Source: Siphonodentalium dalli (taxonomy: Eukaryota > Mollusca > Scaphopoda > Gadilida > Siphonodentaliidae). From it: a stretch of 64,000 nucleotides of DNA. Positions within the stretch are counted from its first letter, which is position 1; every line of letters starts with the position of its first letter. The position numbers were made by a program, and so were the translations under genes. The stretch lies in assembly GCA_032622095.1 (NCBI GenBank), contig CP136066.1, forward strand, positions 58,312,609 through 58,376,608, written 5' to 3'. This document shows, one piece after another, positions 21,790 to 33,090 of the stretch. Under the pieces are notes generated by a model, which was given only the letters and a program-made list of their open reading frames with translations, searched no databases and had not been told where the DNA came from.

Positions 21790-22820
21790 AGAAATCTCGA
21801 GTTCACGAAGAATAGAAGTCATCGCCTCTTGCACAGAAACCAAATTACAGCACATGACATCATATGTATACCAAAATCATTGATTGTGGAATTTGTGTCT
21901 AACTCATACATTCCACCGTGGTTCTTGGTTGGTTGATTAGAGTTTATCTGCGTCGTTGCCAAGGCAGCCATGTCCATATCTTGTTATTTACATCGATGTT
22001 GCACCGCGTGACCACCATGATTTCACCATTGAACCTGTAAGCAGAGAAGTTATTTTGTTTATAACATGCCATTGGGAATATTATATTACTTTATCTTACG
22101 GCCAGATCGATGCCTCATTAAGCACAATCTTGACACGGGAAATTTGCAATTTTACATAAGGAATTTTAGCTATATATAACACAATACATTCATATATAAG
22201 GATTATAATATGAGAAACATGGCGAGTTTGAAAATAAGCCACCCCCCCCCCTTTGTTATAGTATAAACGATAACTCTTCACCATGTACGTCACTTAATCC
22301 AAATGCTAATAATACTTTAATGACACATGATATCTCACTATTCTGCAGAATTTATAATTTTAGATTATTTCTAAGTTCATTATTTGCTATGACATTTATT
22401 GAATGACATAATATTCTTCACAATTTAAAGTTTTGGACACAAACGGTGGCTACATATGTATTAGATATACGACATCACCCCCGCCCCCCCCCCCCCTGGC
22501 CCCTCCCTCGGTAACCGAATTTACGCAAGTTATACATAGCAGAGGAGCCAAAATATGCATGTTAATTTTTCACATCGTCTTGGTAAACTACCAATATAAT
22601 TAACAAATAAATACCCCACCCACCCAACAATTTGTTTCCCTTGGTACATTGATCGTCCATTGTGGTATTTCAAGGTTTATTGCAACAGTGATGCTCATCA
22701 TATTTAAATGAAATTAATTTGAAACACCAATTTCACACATTTTGTGTGATTCCGGGTGCCACATGTCATATAGAACTTCGTAGTATACGACTAGGGCATT
22801 TCAGTGGCATCCACAAGTCT
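21790..22820. other. No gene recognised
   Basis: AT-rich with two C tracts (about 22240 and 22480). Small frames on both strands are not supported by any motif. No shared repeat found except the flanking families. Confidence 0.45.
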
Positions 22821-22824
22821 CATT

Positions 22825-23305
22825 CATGGACGCGGCTCGGTGGTCGCCGTTGGCGGGGGGGGGGGTGTCCACCTTCAAATGTCGAAGTGCACCCCACCCT
22901 CCCACTTGAACCATATTTGTAGAATTATATTTGCACACCCCCCTCTCGTTCTGAATTTTTCAATTGGTACCTCAAGGTTTCCGACTATTAGAATTTCCAA
23001 CCAAATGGAAGTCTTCCACCCGATGGCCATTTGAGGTCATTTTTGTTTTACCAAAAGTAGAAAAATATGCTACTGTTTGTCTAAAAAAACAATAAATTTC
23101 CCACTAATTACTGGTTGAAAAATCAAACAAAGAGAACAATTTCAACCTATTATAATGCATGTGGTGTAAAACTTGCAACTTTGCGTCAGGCATGAAATTT
23201 CCAACTGTTGGAATTTTTAGTAAATTTTACCGAAGTTTGGGATAGGGTTATAGACACACCCTTCCCAATATCCGCCCTGTCGCCACGTCACTGGTCTCAG
23301 TAGAT
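22825..23305 (+). mobile_element. Partial, diverged copy of the CAGGG hAT-like family
   Basis: Holds a G run, GTGTCCACCTT, GTGCACCCCACCCTCC, repeated TTTCCAACTGTTGG words and an end resembling GCCACGTCACTGG, in the order seen in 16675-17682. The termini are too mutated to define a target duplication. Confidence 0.6.
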
Positions 23306-23702
23306 ATTTCCTCTCATCTGCATTCCATATAAACACAAAAAACGTCGTTACTTTATCAACATAAGAACCTTACCGTGCAAAATAATAAAATTGTGGTTCT
23401 GGTAAATGTCTTCACCACACAGTTGAATTTGTCAATTTACATAAAGACAATTTTCGAGCAGAAATAGGTTTTGTGCTTCGGAAAGATGCGTATCATATAG
23501 ACTACAGAAACAACAGATAAACCCAGATAAACGCACAACTCTAAAATATAAATATATGACTATGCGATAGGGAATTGTTGAACTTGAATCAGAAAATCCA
23601 AATCAAGTTTATTATTTCGTTCAATCATGTTTTATACAAAATAAATACGGACATTCTCACAAAGGTGAATATCTTGCCAATTTAAATATAATCTTACCTT
23701 AA

Positions 23703-24182
23703 CGGTACTCAATCTGATAAAACTCCTCTCAATTACTATTTCAATGGCTTCGGGGGTCAAACATATTTGATTCGAGTCGAGGAAGTCACCCATCAAAGCT
23801 CAGATTTGTTAGATATCGATTTTAGAAATCTATTATTTTTCATTATCGGGAATACTTTCTGGCCCAGAACACAGTCAAAGTTGCGTTATTATTACCACTT
23901 GATTTTAGAGTTATCCATCCTTGTCTGTTTGAATAGTGTTTTGGTGTACACATCTCGAGCAGATTACGAAATTGAATGCAATTATTAGTACTCATCTCGA
24001 GAAAATAACAAATTTCAAAAATCAATATCTAATAACTCTGAGTTTTGTTTGATGGGTTCCTCGACTAGAATCAAATATTTTTTACCCCCAAAGCCAAAGA
24101 AATAGTAATATAGGACCCTCTGATCGGATTGTTGTTGTTGGAATCTGTTGAGATGGGGACCCTCTGATCGGATTGAGTACCT
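23703..24182. mobile_element. TTAA MITE, family 1
   Basis: 480 bp, flanked by TTAA at 23699-23702 and 24183-24186. Begins CGGTACTCAATCTGAT, so the left end has two changes against AGGTACTCAATCCGAT; the right end is intact. About the same sequence as 21244-21723. Confidence 0.93.
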
Positions 24183-24954
24183 TTAACTATAGAAATAATC
24201 GAAGAGACTGACCAATATATCGAATTTCGAGATCCATCACAATCAACAAGACACCATTTGTACACTTTACGGCATCCTGTGAGCCTGTACGAACCAACGA
24301 CGCGCGCGTGACCACCACGTGAAATTTAAAAACCGACGTCACATACAAATATCGCGACCTGATTTCCATTCTGTCCTAAGTGCATTTTTTGTGTTTTCGA
24401 GTAAATCGATTTTTAAATTTCAAAGTTCTGGAAATTGGTTGTTATTAGACTTATGGTGGATATCCTGGTATCTGCCGAGAAATCAGTATTCATTCTGCCA
24501 ATAACCATCAACTTCGATAAGGAGATGCTCTTTCTTATATGATATTTCGACCAGATTCGGGAGGTGGGGTGCGATTTTTTGCATTTAGCACAATATGGGC
24601 TCAGTCTTAGTAGAATATTTTTCGTGGGACACTATGGAAACGGAAATTTTTTCAGGACCGGTCTGTTCCAAGTGGTGATTATAAAAGAGATAATACGCAC
24701 TTGGGACAACATGAAGAAATATTTAGTCTCAATGTACCGTATAACATGATAGAATTAGAGATTACAATGTGAGCAGAGTGTGATATGTGCGCTCTTTGGA
24801 ACAGTTAGCCAGCACATCGACATAGAAACAAGCATTTTGAATTGGTGTTGTATGGAAAGCATGCGACTCTTGATGATATATTGCATACGTAATGTTGATA
24901 TGGCTTCATGGAATGTACTCTTCGTTAATGTTACATTGCGAATTTGACGCGTAT

Positions 24955-27900
24955 ATATTAGTCCAGGAGATATTGGTCGACATATCTGCACCCCCACCAG
25001 GACTCAACTTCACCCCACTAATTTTCTTTCGTAATGTCTCCTCTAATTTGTTTCGGTTGTTAACAAGAAAAAAAGTGGCCGCAGAGACTCCAGACAAGAT
25101 GGCGTCCATCGTGGCGGCCATTTTGTTTATATGCATCAGGTCTCTTTGATCGCCGTTATAGTAAAGATTATATAAAAAGCGGTCTTGTTTTCCGCTCGCT
25201 TCGTTATGCTAATATACAACCCTCACCAATTAGCCAAAAGTCCGACACCAGAATCCAATATGGCGGCCAAGATGGCCGCCGAAATGTGAATATATGCTAT
25301 TTTTCTTCATTTTACCACCTTTCGTTTGTCTCTATGGGAAAATATTGGCAACTTGGAGTGAATTTATACAACTATCGTATAGAAGAGTCATTGACGAACA
25401 CAATGGGATCATAATATACATTCATAGCGGGATAGTTTTGTCCAATAACAAGTTTCCCAAATGCCGGTATAATAGGTCAAAGCCGAACCAACACTAATAA
25501 CGCGATGTAATGTTTCGAATCAATGGAAGTTATTGCTATCATAACAACACCCATGCATATATATGTGCAGGAGATACTCGAGCTAGGATTTCTCTTATAC
25601 CTGGGTTGTGGAATATTTATCCAAATCCAAGACGGCTGCCAAAATGACCACCAGAAATAGAAAAATCGCCAAAAATTGCTGATTTTAACATCAGTGAGCG
25701 TTATTGTCACGACAATTCCACACCTGTTAACTATTGTGAGTTGGGAACACTTAGGCGAAGTACTTTCATTATACCATATCCAAATAAAAGTTCCCCAGAT
25801 CTAAAATGGCGCCCACAATGGCGGAAAGATTTTGAAAAATCACCGAAATTCCCTCATATTCACATCATTGGGCATTATTTTCGAGACAACTGCACACATG
25901 CGGACAGTTGATTTGGAAATACTGAGGTGAAGTAATTACCTTGTATCTCATACAATAAATTGTTTTCCAAATCGAAGATGGCGGCCAAAATGGAGACCGA
26001 AATTTGAAATCAAGCTCACATTCCTTTACTTTCTTACGATGGTCGTTATTGTTACGCGAATTCTGCCCACAATTACATGTTCATATGGAACATTGATATG
26101 AAGTATTCATTTGAGTTTGGCAAACTCTCACAGTCAAGATGGTGGCCAAACTGGCGGCCAGAAATTGAAAAGAAGTCGATATTATCACATACTAATTTCA
26201 ACTTTTATATCGATACGTATGGACGATACTGTACATACTATAGGCCATTTATTAGTTTCAACATAAGTCGTAGCCTTCTGGAAAGATGAAAACCCACAAT
26301 TAATCATCGCGATGTGGCATTTCGAAATCCATTGTCCACCATAAGCGCCCATAATGGCCGTTTAGGTGCGCCAAATAGCCATAGTATGGCCTCCAAAAAT
26401 CAAAACAACAGTACCTGAGCTTATTCTGATTTGCCACATTCAGCATTATCTGCATGGACCAGTTTCCGTCTCTTCGTCAGATTAATATATCTCTCTCACA
26501 CCATCACAGTGTTCTACACTTCCTTTTAGAAAGGTCCCAGCTCACGTGTTTGTCTCGAAAGTTGGGAATTCTTATCCTTATTCTTGGCGATCTTCATTCG
26601 TGGTATAGCTTATGGTATAATTCAGATGCTACATATGGGATCTGGGCGTTATTTTGTGCGATAAACTAGAAAGGAATGTGGTCGATGCGTATACTAGCTT
26701 TCAGAAGGACCTCGCTATCTGCGTATTTTCAGCTTTGGTGACCTAATGGGGATAAAAACATATACACCTGGTGATCTTACCAAACAGCCACTTCTCAATA
26801 TATGGATCATCAATTCACATACTCATCTAATGCACTGACGTACCCGGACAACTTATGTATATGGCTTCGAATGTTGAAAGCCAGACATTTGACGGATGCC
26901 TTTCTGCTAAGGCGTAGAAGACCATAATGCATAACATACCCACACGTCTTGACCATGAACAAAAGAAAAATCTTGTTGCGTACAGCAATTGTCTCATCGA
27001 ACAAATTCAAGCAGATAATAACAATACGCACGGTGCTACTGCTAGTTTGTGGGCATGTGTCATGATAGTGGAAATGAAATTGGACCATGACTGCACCGCC
27101 CTTCTTTGGGTATGTTTTAGATTCAGACATGATCTCATGTGTGGCTTTGCTTTCCTTGTATGCTAAGACTGTTCCCATCCGTTTGGAAGCCGTTCACAAT
27201 CAACTGGACCAGGCGTGTACCACTGGCTACTACTATATAAGCCCCACCCAGACTGGGGTGTATAGTCTTAAAGACGATGCCTTTCATAGTTGGTTGATAT
27301 GTCATACACACACTGGGTGGTGGTCGGTATGGTTCAAGAAAGTACAAATGCCATCAACACAAGGGTGAAATGTTCAACGCGAAGAACATCAAGAGGAATG
27401 TTACGTTGATGAGCTCTTGCATTCAGTTCAACATACGTTGGGTACACCAAGTGATTTCTTGGCAACATCACCATTCCGACCATTTTACAATGGCCAATTT
27501 ATTTCATTCCCACTATCATGGCGTATGTCCACAAACTAACACCGCGAGTATTGTTCTTCTCTGCTGGGAGCTATTCGACGAGACGACTGCGGGACATCAC
27601 ACAGTTTCCTTAGGATCATGGTCAAGAAATGTAGGTAGTCGGTACATTATGGTCTTCTCCTTAGCAGATATACATCTATCCAAGGGAATGAGACAGCTAA
27701 CAACCTTCGAAACAATGCCGAAGTTGTCCACATATGCCAATGCGTTCGCTAAGTTTGTGAGTTGACGAACCATCTATTGAGAAGTGACTAGCTAATTGGT
27801 TCGCCGGGTGAACGTGTCGTTATCCACATGGGGTATGAGACACATACATAGAGATGACATTATGCAAGCTTGTATACTCATCGACCATATGCCTTTCTAG

Positions 27901-29520
27901 TTCAAGATGACGCACAAATCCCATATTTAGCATATTTAAAAGCGTAAGCTAGACACCTGAGAATGAATTGTTTGAAACGTTATGATTAGAGGGACCCTTC
28001 TCCCAGGAGGTGTTGAATACTTTGTCGGTGTGAGCGACCCAGATTTACCAGACAAAGAAATGGAAGCTGGTCCAGATAATTATGGACGTGATGTGGCAAA
28101 TCAGAGTCTGTTATCAGGTAATTGTTCTAATATTACTGTTCGGCGCACCTACGGTTACGGCCATTATCGGTGCTAAGTGGAGAATGGATTTCGAAATGCC
28201 ACATCGCGATATTAATGGTGGGTTTTCGACTTTCCAGAAAGATACGAGCCATTTTATGCATTTTGATACGTATTAAGTTAAACAAATAGATTGTTTATGT
28301 ACAGTTTCGTCCACACATATCGATATTATGACAAAAAGTTGAAATTAGTATGTGAAAATATCCATTTCTTTTCAATTTCTGGCCGCCAATTTAGCCGCCA
28401 TCTTGACTGTGAGTATCAATTGCCAAACTCAAATGAATAATTCATATCAATATTCCATTTCAACATGTAATGGGGGGTAGAAATCGCGAAACATTAACGC
28501 CCATCGTAAGAAAGTATAGGAAATTAAGGAATGTAGGCCTGTTTTAAAATTTCGGTGGCCATTTTGGCCGCCATGTTAGATTTGGAAATTTTTTCTTGTA
28601 CCTCAGTATTTCCAACTCAACTGTAAGCATGGGTGGAGTTGTCTCGACAATAGTATCCAATGATGTGAGGGCATTTCGGTCCCATTGTGGCGCCATTTTG
28701 GAAACTTTTATTTGGATATGGTACAATGACAGTTCTTCGTCTAAGTGTTCCCAATTCACAATAATAAGCAGGTGTGGAGTTGTCGTGACAATAACGCTCA
28801 CTGATGTTAAAATCAGCGATTTTCGGCAATTTTTCTAATTCTGGTGGCCATTTTGGGTGAATATTCCTCAACTCAGGTATAAGAGGAATCATAGCTCGAT
28901 TATCTCCTGCACATATATGCATGGGTGTTGTTATGATAGTAATAACTTTCATTGATTCGAAACATTACATCGCGTTATTAGCGTCGATTCGGCTTTGACC
29001 TATTATATCGGCATTTGGGAAAACGGGATATCGGACAAAAATATCCCACAATTAATATATATTATGATCCCATTGTGTTCATCAATGATTCTTCTATACG
29101 ATAAATGTATAAATTCACGCCAAGATGCCAATATATTCCCATAGAGACAAACAAAAAGTGGTGAAATGTCAGAAAAATAGCATATTTTCACATTTCGGCG
29201 GCCATCTTGGCCGCCATATTAGATTATGGTGTCGGACTTTTGGCTAATTTGTAAGGGTTATGTATTGGCATAACGAATCGAGCAGAAAACAAGACCGCAT
29301 TTGATATAATCTTTACGATAACGGCGATCAAAGAGACCTGGTGCATATAAAAAAATGGACGCCATGATGGACGCCATCTTGTCTGGAGTCTCTGTGGCCA
29401 CTTTTTGTTCTTGTTAACAACCGAAATAAATTAGAGGAGACATTAAGAAAGAAAATTAGTGGGGTGAAGTTGAGTCCTGGGGTGCAGAGGTCGAACAATA
29501 TCTCCTCGACTACGTGTGTT
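24955..29520. mobile_element. Giant foldback element A, arms about 2.2 kb
   Basis: Ends AGGAGATATTGGTCGAC and, at 29495-29512, its diverged complement. The left arm (to about 27250) pairs segment by segment with the right arm: 25150-25480 with 29000-29330, 25500-25900 with 28590-28990, 26080-26380 with 28140-28440, 26760-27060 with 27500-27800. Substitutions and indels separate the arms. Each arm repeats AAGATGGCGGCCAAAATGG-type boxes five or more times. The open frames 26810-27178 (minus, 122 codons) and 27370-27765 (plus, 131 codons) are the same part of the two arms and share HYHxxCPQT and ELFDET words; I cannot assign them. No transposase recognised and no target duplication found. Confidence 0.85.
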
Positions 29521-29529
29521 TCTTTTCGC

Positions 29530-29925
29530 GGGAAAATTTGTCTCTGTTCGATCAGGTTCGATCGCAACTTGAGTTGCAACCTGTTCGATGTGAGAGAATT
29601 TAGCAAAATATTTCAGTTCCATCCTGTAGTAAGTGACAGTTCGTAAAGCCGAACTGCACATAGAACAACATCGATCTGAATAATTATCTGTTGTATCTGA
29701 AACTCAAGATAGAATTCATCTTTGTTTTTAAAAGACAGGATATAACTGGCTTTATAAGTATTTTTTAGTTATAGGACATAATGGTTCTAAGAAATAGTGT
29801 TTTTATGCAGAACGGACAGAAAAGAATAGCTAATATCGCCGCGAAAACAACAGATACCGCTTAGAGGCCGGTACCGTTAGACGCGGAATTTGATGCCGAT
29901 TCCAAAGATACCCATACGGACGTTT
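29530..29925. other. No gene recognised
   Basis: Spacer between the foldback element and a palindrome array. It includes TCTCTGTTCGATCAGGTTCG but no element end that I can pair. Confidence 0.45.
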
Positions 29926-29929
29926 CGTA

Positions 29930-30110
29930 CCAGCATGTCACTTAGGACAGAATGGAAATCAGGTCGCGATATGTGTGGTGATGTACACATATATGTGTGG
30001 ATATTGGGTGATACACACATATGTGTGTATTATGTACACATTTATGTTCAGATAATGCCTCCACACAGTCATTGTGTGGAAGCTGCCATACAGTCCTTTT
30101 TACAGTGTAT
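29930..30110. repeat. Second ACACA/TGTGT palindrome array
   Basis: GTACACATATATGTGTGG, ATACACACATATGTGTGTAT, GTACACATTTATGT and CCACACAGTCATTGTGTGG follow one another in about 110 bp. Same architecture as 643-1345. Confidence 0.7.
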
Positions 30111-30589
30111 CATGTTTCGATTGTATAAGTAATCGACTCCTTAACCACAGCAGAATTATGGGTAACTTTTCAGGATTTAGTCGGAAATATGGCTTGTTGC
30201 CATTCATCAGAAAGCTCTCGGGTTATAGTGAACTGGAGCTTCTATTTTAGTGAACTGGAGCGTACACCATGTCGTCGTTAATCGATCGATGTCAACAGTG
30301 GGCAAGGTTTTGTATAAAACCATATATATAATAATGAGATATTGGTGGTCCCAGGCGTGTATGCAACGCATTTATATTCTGCAGCTAAACAGAAACTTGT
30401 TAAAAAAAACGATGTTATCTGTCGCTATGTGATTTTTTTCACAGAAATCCGACTGATCAGTGGTTATTTCTAGAAGGAATTAGTATTCATGTTGCCTGAA
30501 TTGTTAGTGTTTTGAACTTGTGGTGTTTATTGTATGTTTCCCCATGCGAATAGTTTGAAAACTACGTCTTTTTATGTAGATTTTGGGGA

Positions 30590-31310
30590 ATACTCACCGG
30601 CATGGGAGTCTTAGCCGCCATTTTCTGTACAAAAATCATGAGATCTCATGAGTGAACTGGACACGGATCGATAGTGAACTGGACCGAAGATCGGATGTGG
30701 TGTCTGTCTCGCGGAGCAGTCCCTACCCCGTGTGCCCAAAAGTACGTTTCAACGTATTGCGTCACACTGCAGTTTTGACAAACGCCACACAACCCTCAAA
30801 CTGGAGAAGAAAAAATGACAACACCAACCTCTCCCATAAATTATTCGCAAATTTGACAGCTCTAACCGTTCACCGTGTGGCTATATTTGATGTTTCTCTT
30901 CGGAAAACGTTTGTGCATTTTTTCGTGCACTTTTCATACATATATCATTGACCATTCAGCTGCCAGGATTGTTTTATGCTGATCCCAGCTTGAGATGACA
31001 GGGGAAATCACTCTACTAATTTGTATTTGGTGTATTATAACCTTAACAAAAAGCGGATTACGTCCATTGATTTTTTTCAGGAGTTACGGCCCTTATTGAG
31101 TGATGGATTTTACTCTTTACATGACTAAATCCTTCGGCACACCATACAGGCCACAACCCTCATCCGGTTTTCACCAAACTTCACATGGATCTTTGGGAGG
31201 GCCTCTAGATGTGAGCTGTAAACTTTTGTCCTAAAATTGTTTTTAAACATGGCCGCCAGCAGCCATCTTGTTTATCTGGAAATTTGGATTTTTGTGTCCG
31301 TCCGTGGCTC
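30590..31310 (-). mobile_element. Fragment of the ATGGCGGCC family, minus orientation
   Basis: 31105-31300 is the reverse complement of 2690-2870 (ATGACTAAATCC, CACCAAACTTCACATGGATC, AACATGGCCGCCAGCAGCC). 30605-30640 has one further GCCGCCATTTTC box. Arm only; no partner detected. Confidence 0.55.
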
Positions 31311-32005
31311 CGTGCATATATCTCAACCAATGGTTATACGATCTAAATAGAATTTTGTATGGAGGTTCACCCTCATGAATTATTCTTTCAAAAAGAGGGG
31401 CAAATTACGTTGAGGTTTAACATTTTCCATTTTAGAGTTATCCTTCTTTGTTTATCTGGATTTTTTTTCCCGTTCGGATATTTATGCAGGTTTTATTCAA
31501 TCATCATATGCCAAACTAAGACATATTTCGAAGATATGCCTCATCAGAAAATAAATCAACCTCAGCGGAAAACCACCTTGGTGGCAGATACTCTGGGCGG
31601 TGCACTTGTTTATATTGATGTTGGAATTAACTCATGCAGAGGTATTTGAACCTTAACATGGGTGAACACGGTCTAAATTTCTGGTTTATATGCCCCTAAT
31701 TGGATCTGAAAATGCAAAAATAACATTTTCAGCCACAAAATAACAAGGGCCGTAAATCTTTGTGTCCTAAATAATATAGGCAATATCATGCAATATGTAT
31801 CAAACTCTGAAAGCATAGTATGTACGAACCACAGGCATATATACTGTGTATTTTGTTTGGATTCATATTTCAGTTATATTTTCATGCAGCTACCCCCTCC
31901 CCCAATATATTTTGGGCCACTTCCTGTGAAAACTGGAGTGTCGGCGATCTATTTAGATATCAATTTGGTCCAGCTATGTGTTACATCGTGTTATGATGGC
32001 AAATA
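31310..32005. other. No gene recognised
   Basis: AT-rich. A 96-codon plus-strand frame at 31359-31649 starts next to ATGGAGGTTC but has no domain that I recognise and no conserved neighbour. Treated as spurious. Confidence 0.4.
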
Positions 32006-32008
32006 CTA

Positions 32009-32085
32009 CGTACAGTAATGCCCAAAGTAATTGACCATAATTCTGCTGTGGTTAAGTGGTCAATTACTTTGGGCATTACTGTACG
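32009..32085. repeat. Perfect 29-bp hairpin, 19-nt loop
   Basis: CGTACAGTAATGCCCAAAGT continuing AATTGACCA (32009-32037) is exactly complementary to 32057-32085. The loop (TAATTCTGCTGTGGTTAAG) is the complement of a sequence at 8027-8045 and 30138-30156. Size and shape resemble a short MITE or a microRNA precursor; nothing shows which. Confidence 0.85.
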
Positions 32086-32188
32086 CATATATATATAATG
32101 GATGAGTATGTTCCGACCCGCGTTGTTTTTATCCATGTCGGCCACTAATCTCTGAAACATGTTAATGTGGGGTTCGTAGGTTTGTTAA

Positions 32189-32641
32189 AGGTACTCAATC
32201 CGATCAGACGCTCCTAAATTACTAAAAAATATTTGATTCGAGGAACCCACCCATCAAAGCTCAGAGTGATCAGATATCGATTTTTGAAGTATTTTTTTTT
32301 CTCGAGATGTGTAATAAGTAATAATAAGTGGCCCAGAAACACGTGGTCAAACTGACGTCTCGGGCAATATTGCGGATGAAGATGGATAACTCTAAAATCA
32401 AGTGGTAATATCAAATTTCGTGATACTTTAGTGATAATACGGTCATATTTTGTTGAACAAAATGTTGGTAAATAACAAGTTTTGGGAAATTTGATACCAT
32501 AGTTGACAGTGGTTAGCATTATTTTGTTGAAATAAATCGATTCTGATAACTAAAGCGTATATTGAAGAAATGTTGTTGTTGTTGTTGTTGTTGTTGTTGT
32601 ATCTTGATAGTGTGGGGACCGTCTGATCGGGTTGAGTACCT
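32189..32641. mobile_element. TTAA MITE, family 1, subtype with (GTT)n
   Basis: Flanked by TTAA at 32185-32188 and 32642-32645; AGGTACTCAATCCGATCAGA to GTTGAGTACCT. A GTT microsatellite of about eight units lies at 32572-32600. The interior (GATACTTTAGTGATAATACG, GATGAAGATGGATAACTC) matches 9000-9200 and 54925-55215, distinguishing this subtype from the palindromic one at 55789-56218. Confidence 0.92.
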
Positions 32642-32760
32642 TTAAAACAAGGTTTATAAAATAACACAAAATTATACGTTGCCTTTGCGATAACGAGCTG
32701 CATGACGGACGCGCATTCGGAGAAAGTGCACAGTGCGAAACGTCACCTCAGTGTGCTTGA

Positions 32761-32950
32761 CATTTTATATATGCCTAATAATATGATCTTGAGGGCGTTA
32801 CCATTTCTGACTATGGTTTTCTTTTGGAAACATTGAAACATCGAAATCAACATGGTGTTTTTTTTAGATGCTTCGCAGTTTCCACTAAAAAAAACCATAG
32901 TCAGAAATGGTAACGCCCTCAAAATCATATTATTAGGCATATATAAAATG
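32761..32950. mobile_element. 190-bp hairpin element
   Basis: Arms of about 73 bp, CATTTTATATATGCCTAATA onward to TTTCTGACTATGGTTTT, nearly perfectly complementary. Half copies of the arm occur at 44596-44660 and 57655-57720. The flank 32980-33070 is the reverse complement of 57533-57640, so the hairpin lies inside a larger mobile unit. No target duplication resolved. Confidence 0.8.
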
Positions 32951-33090
32951 TAAAGTGTACTGGTTTCATGAATGCACCACCTCAGAATTCCGTTAAAACT
33001 ACATAATAATCCTTCAAATTGTTACAAAAACTACGGTTTATCACCAGAAAGCCTCTAAATGCGGACATTTACTAGATGGATTATCCAGTA

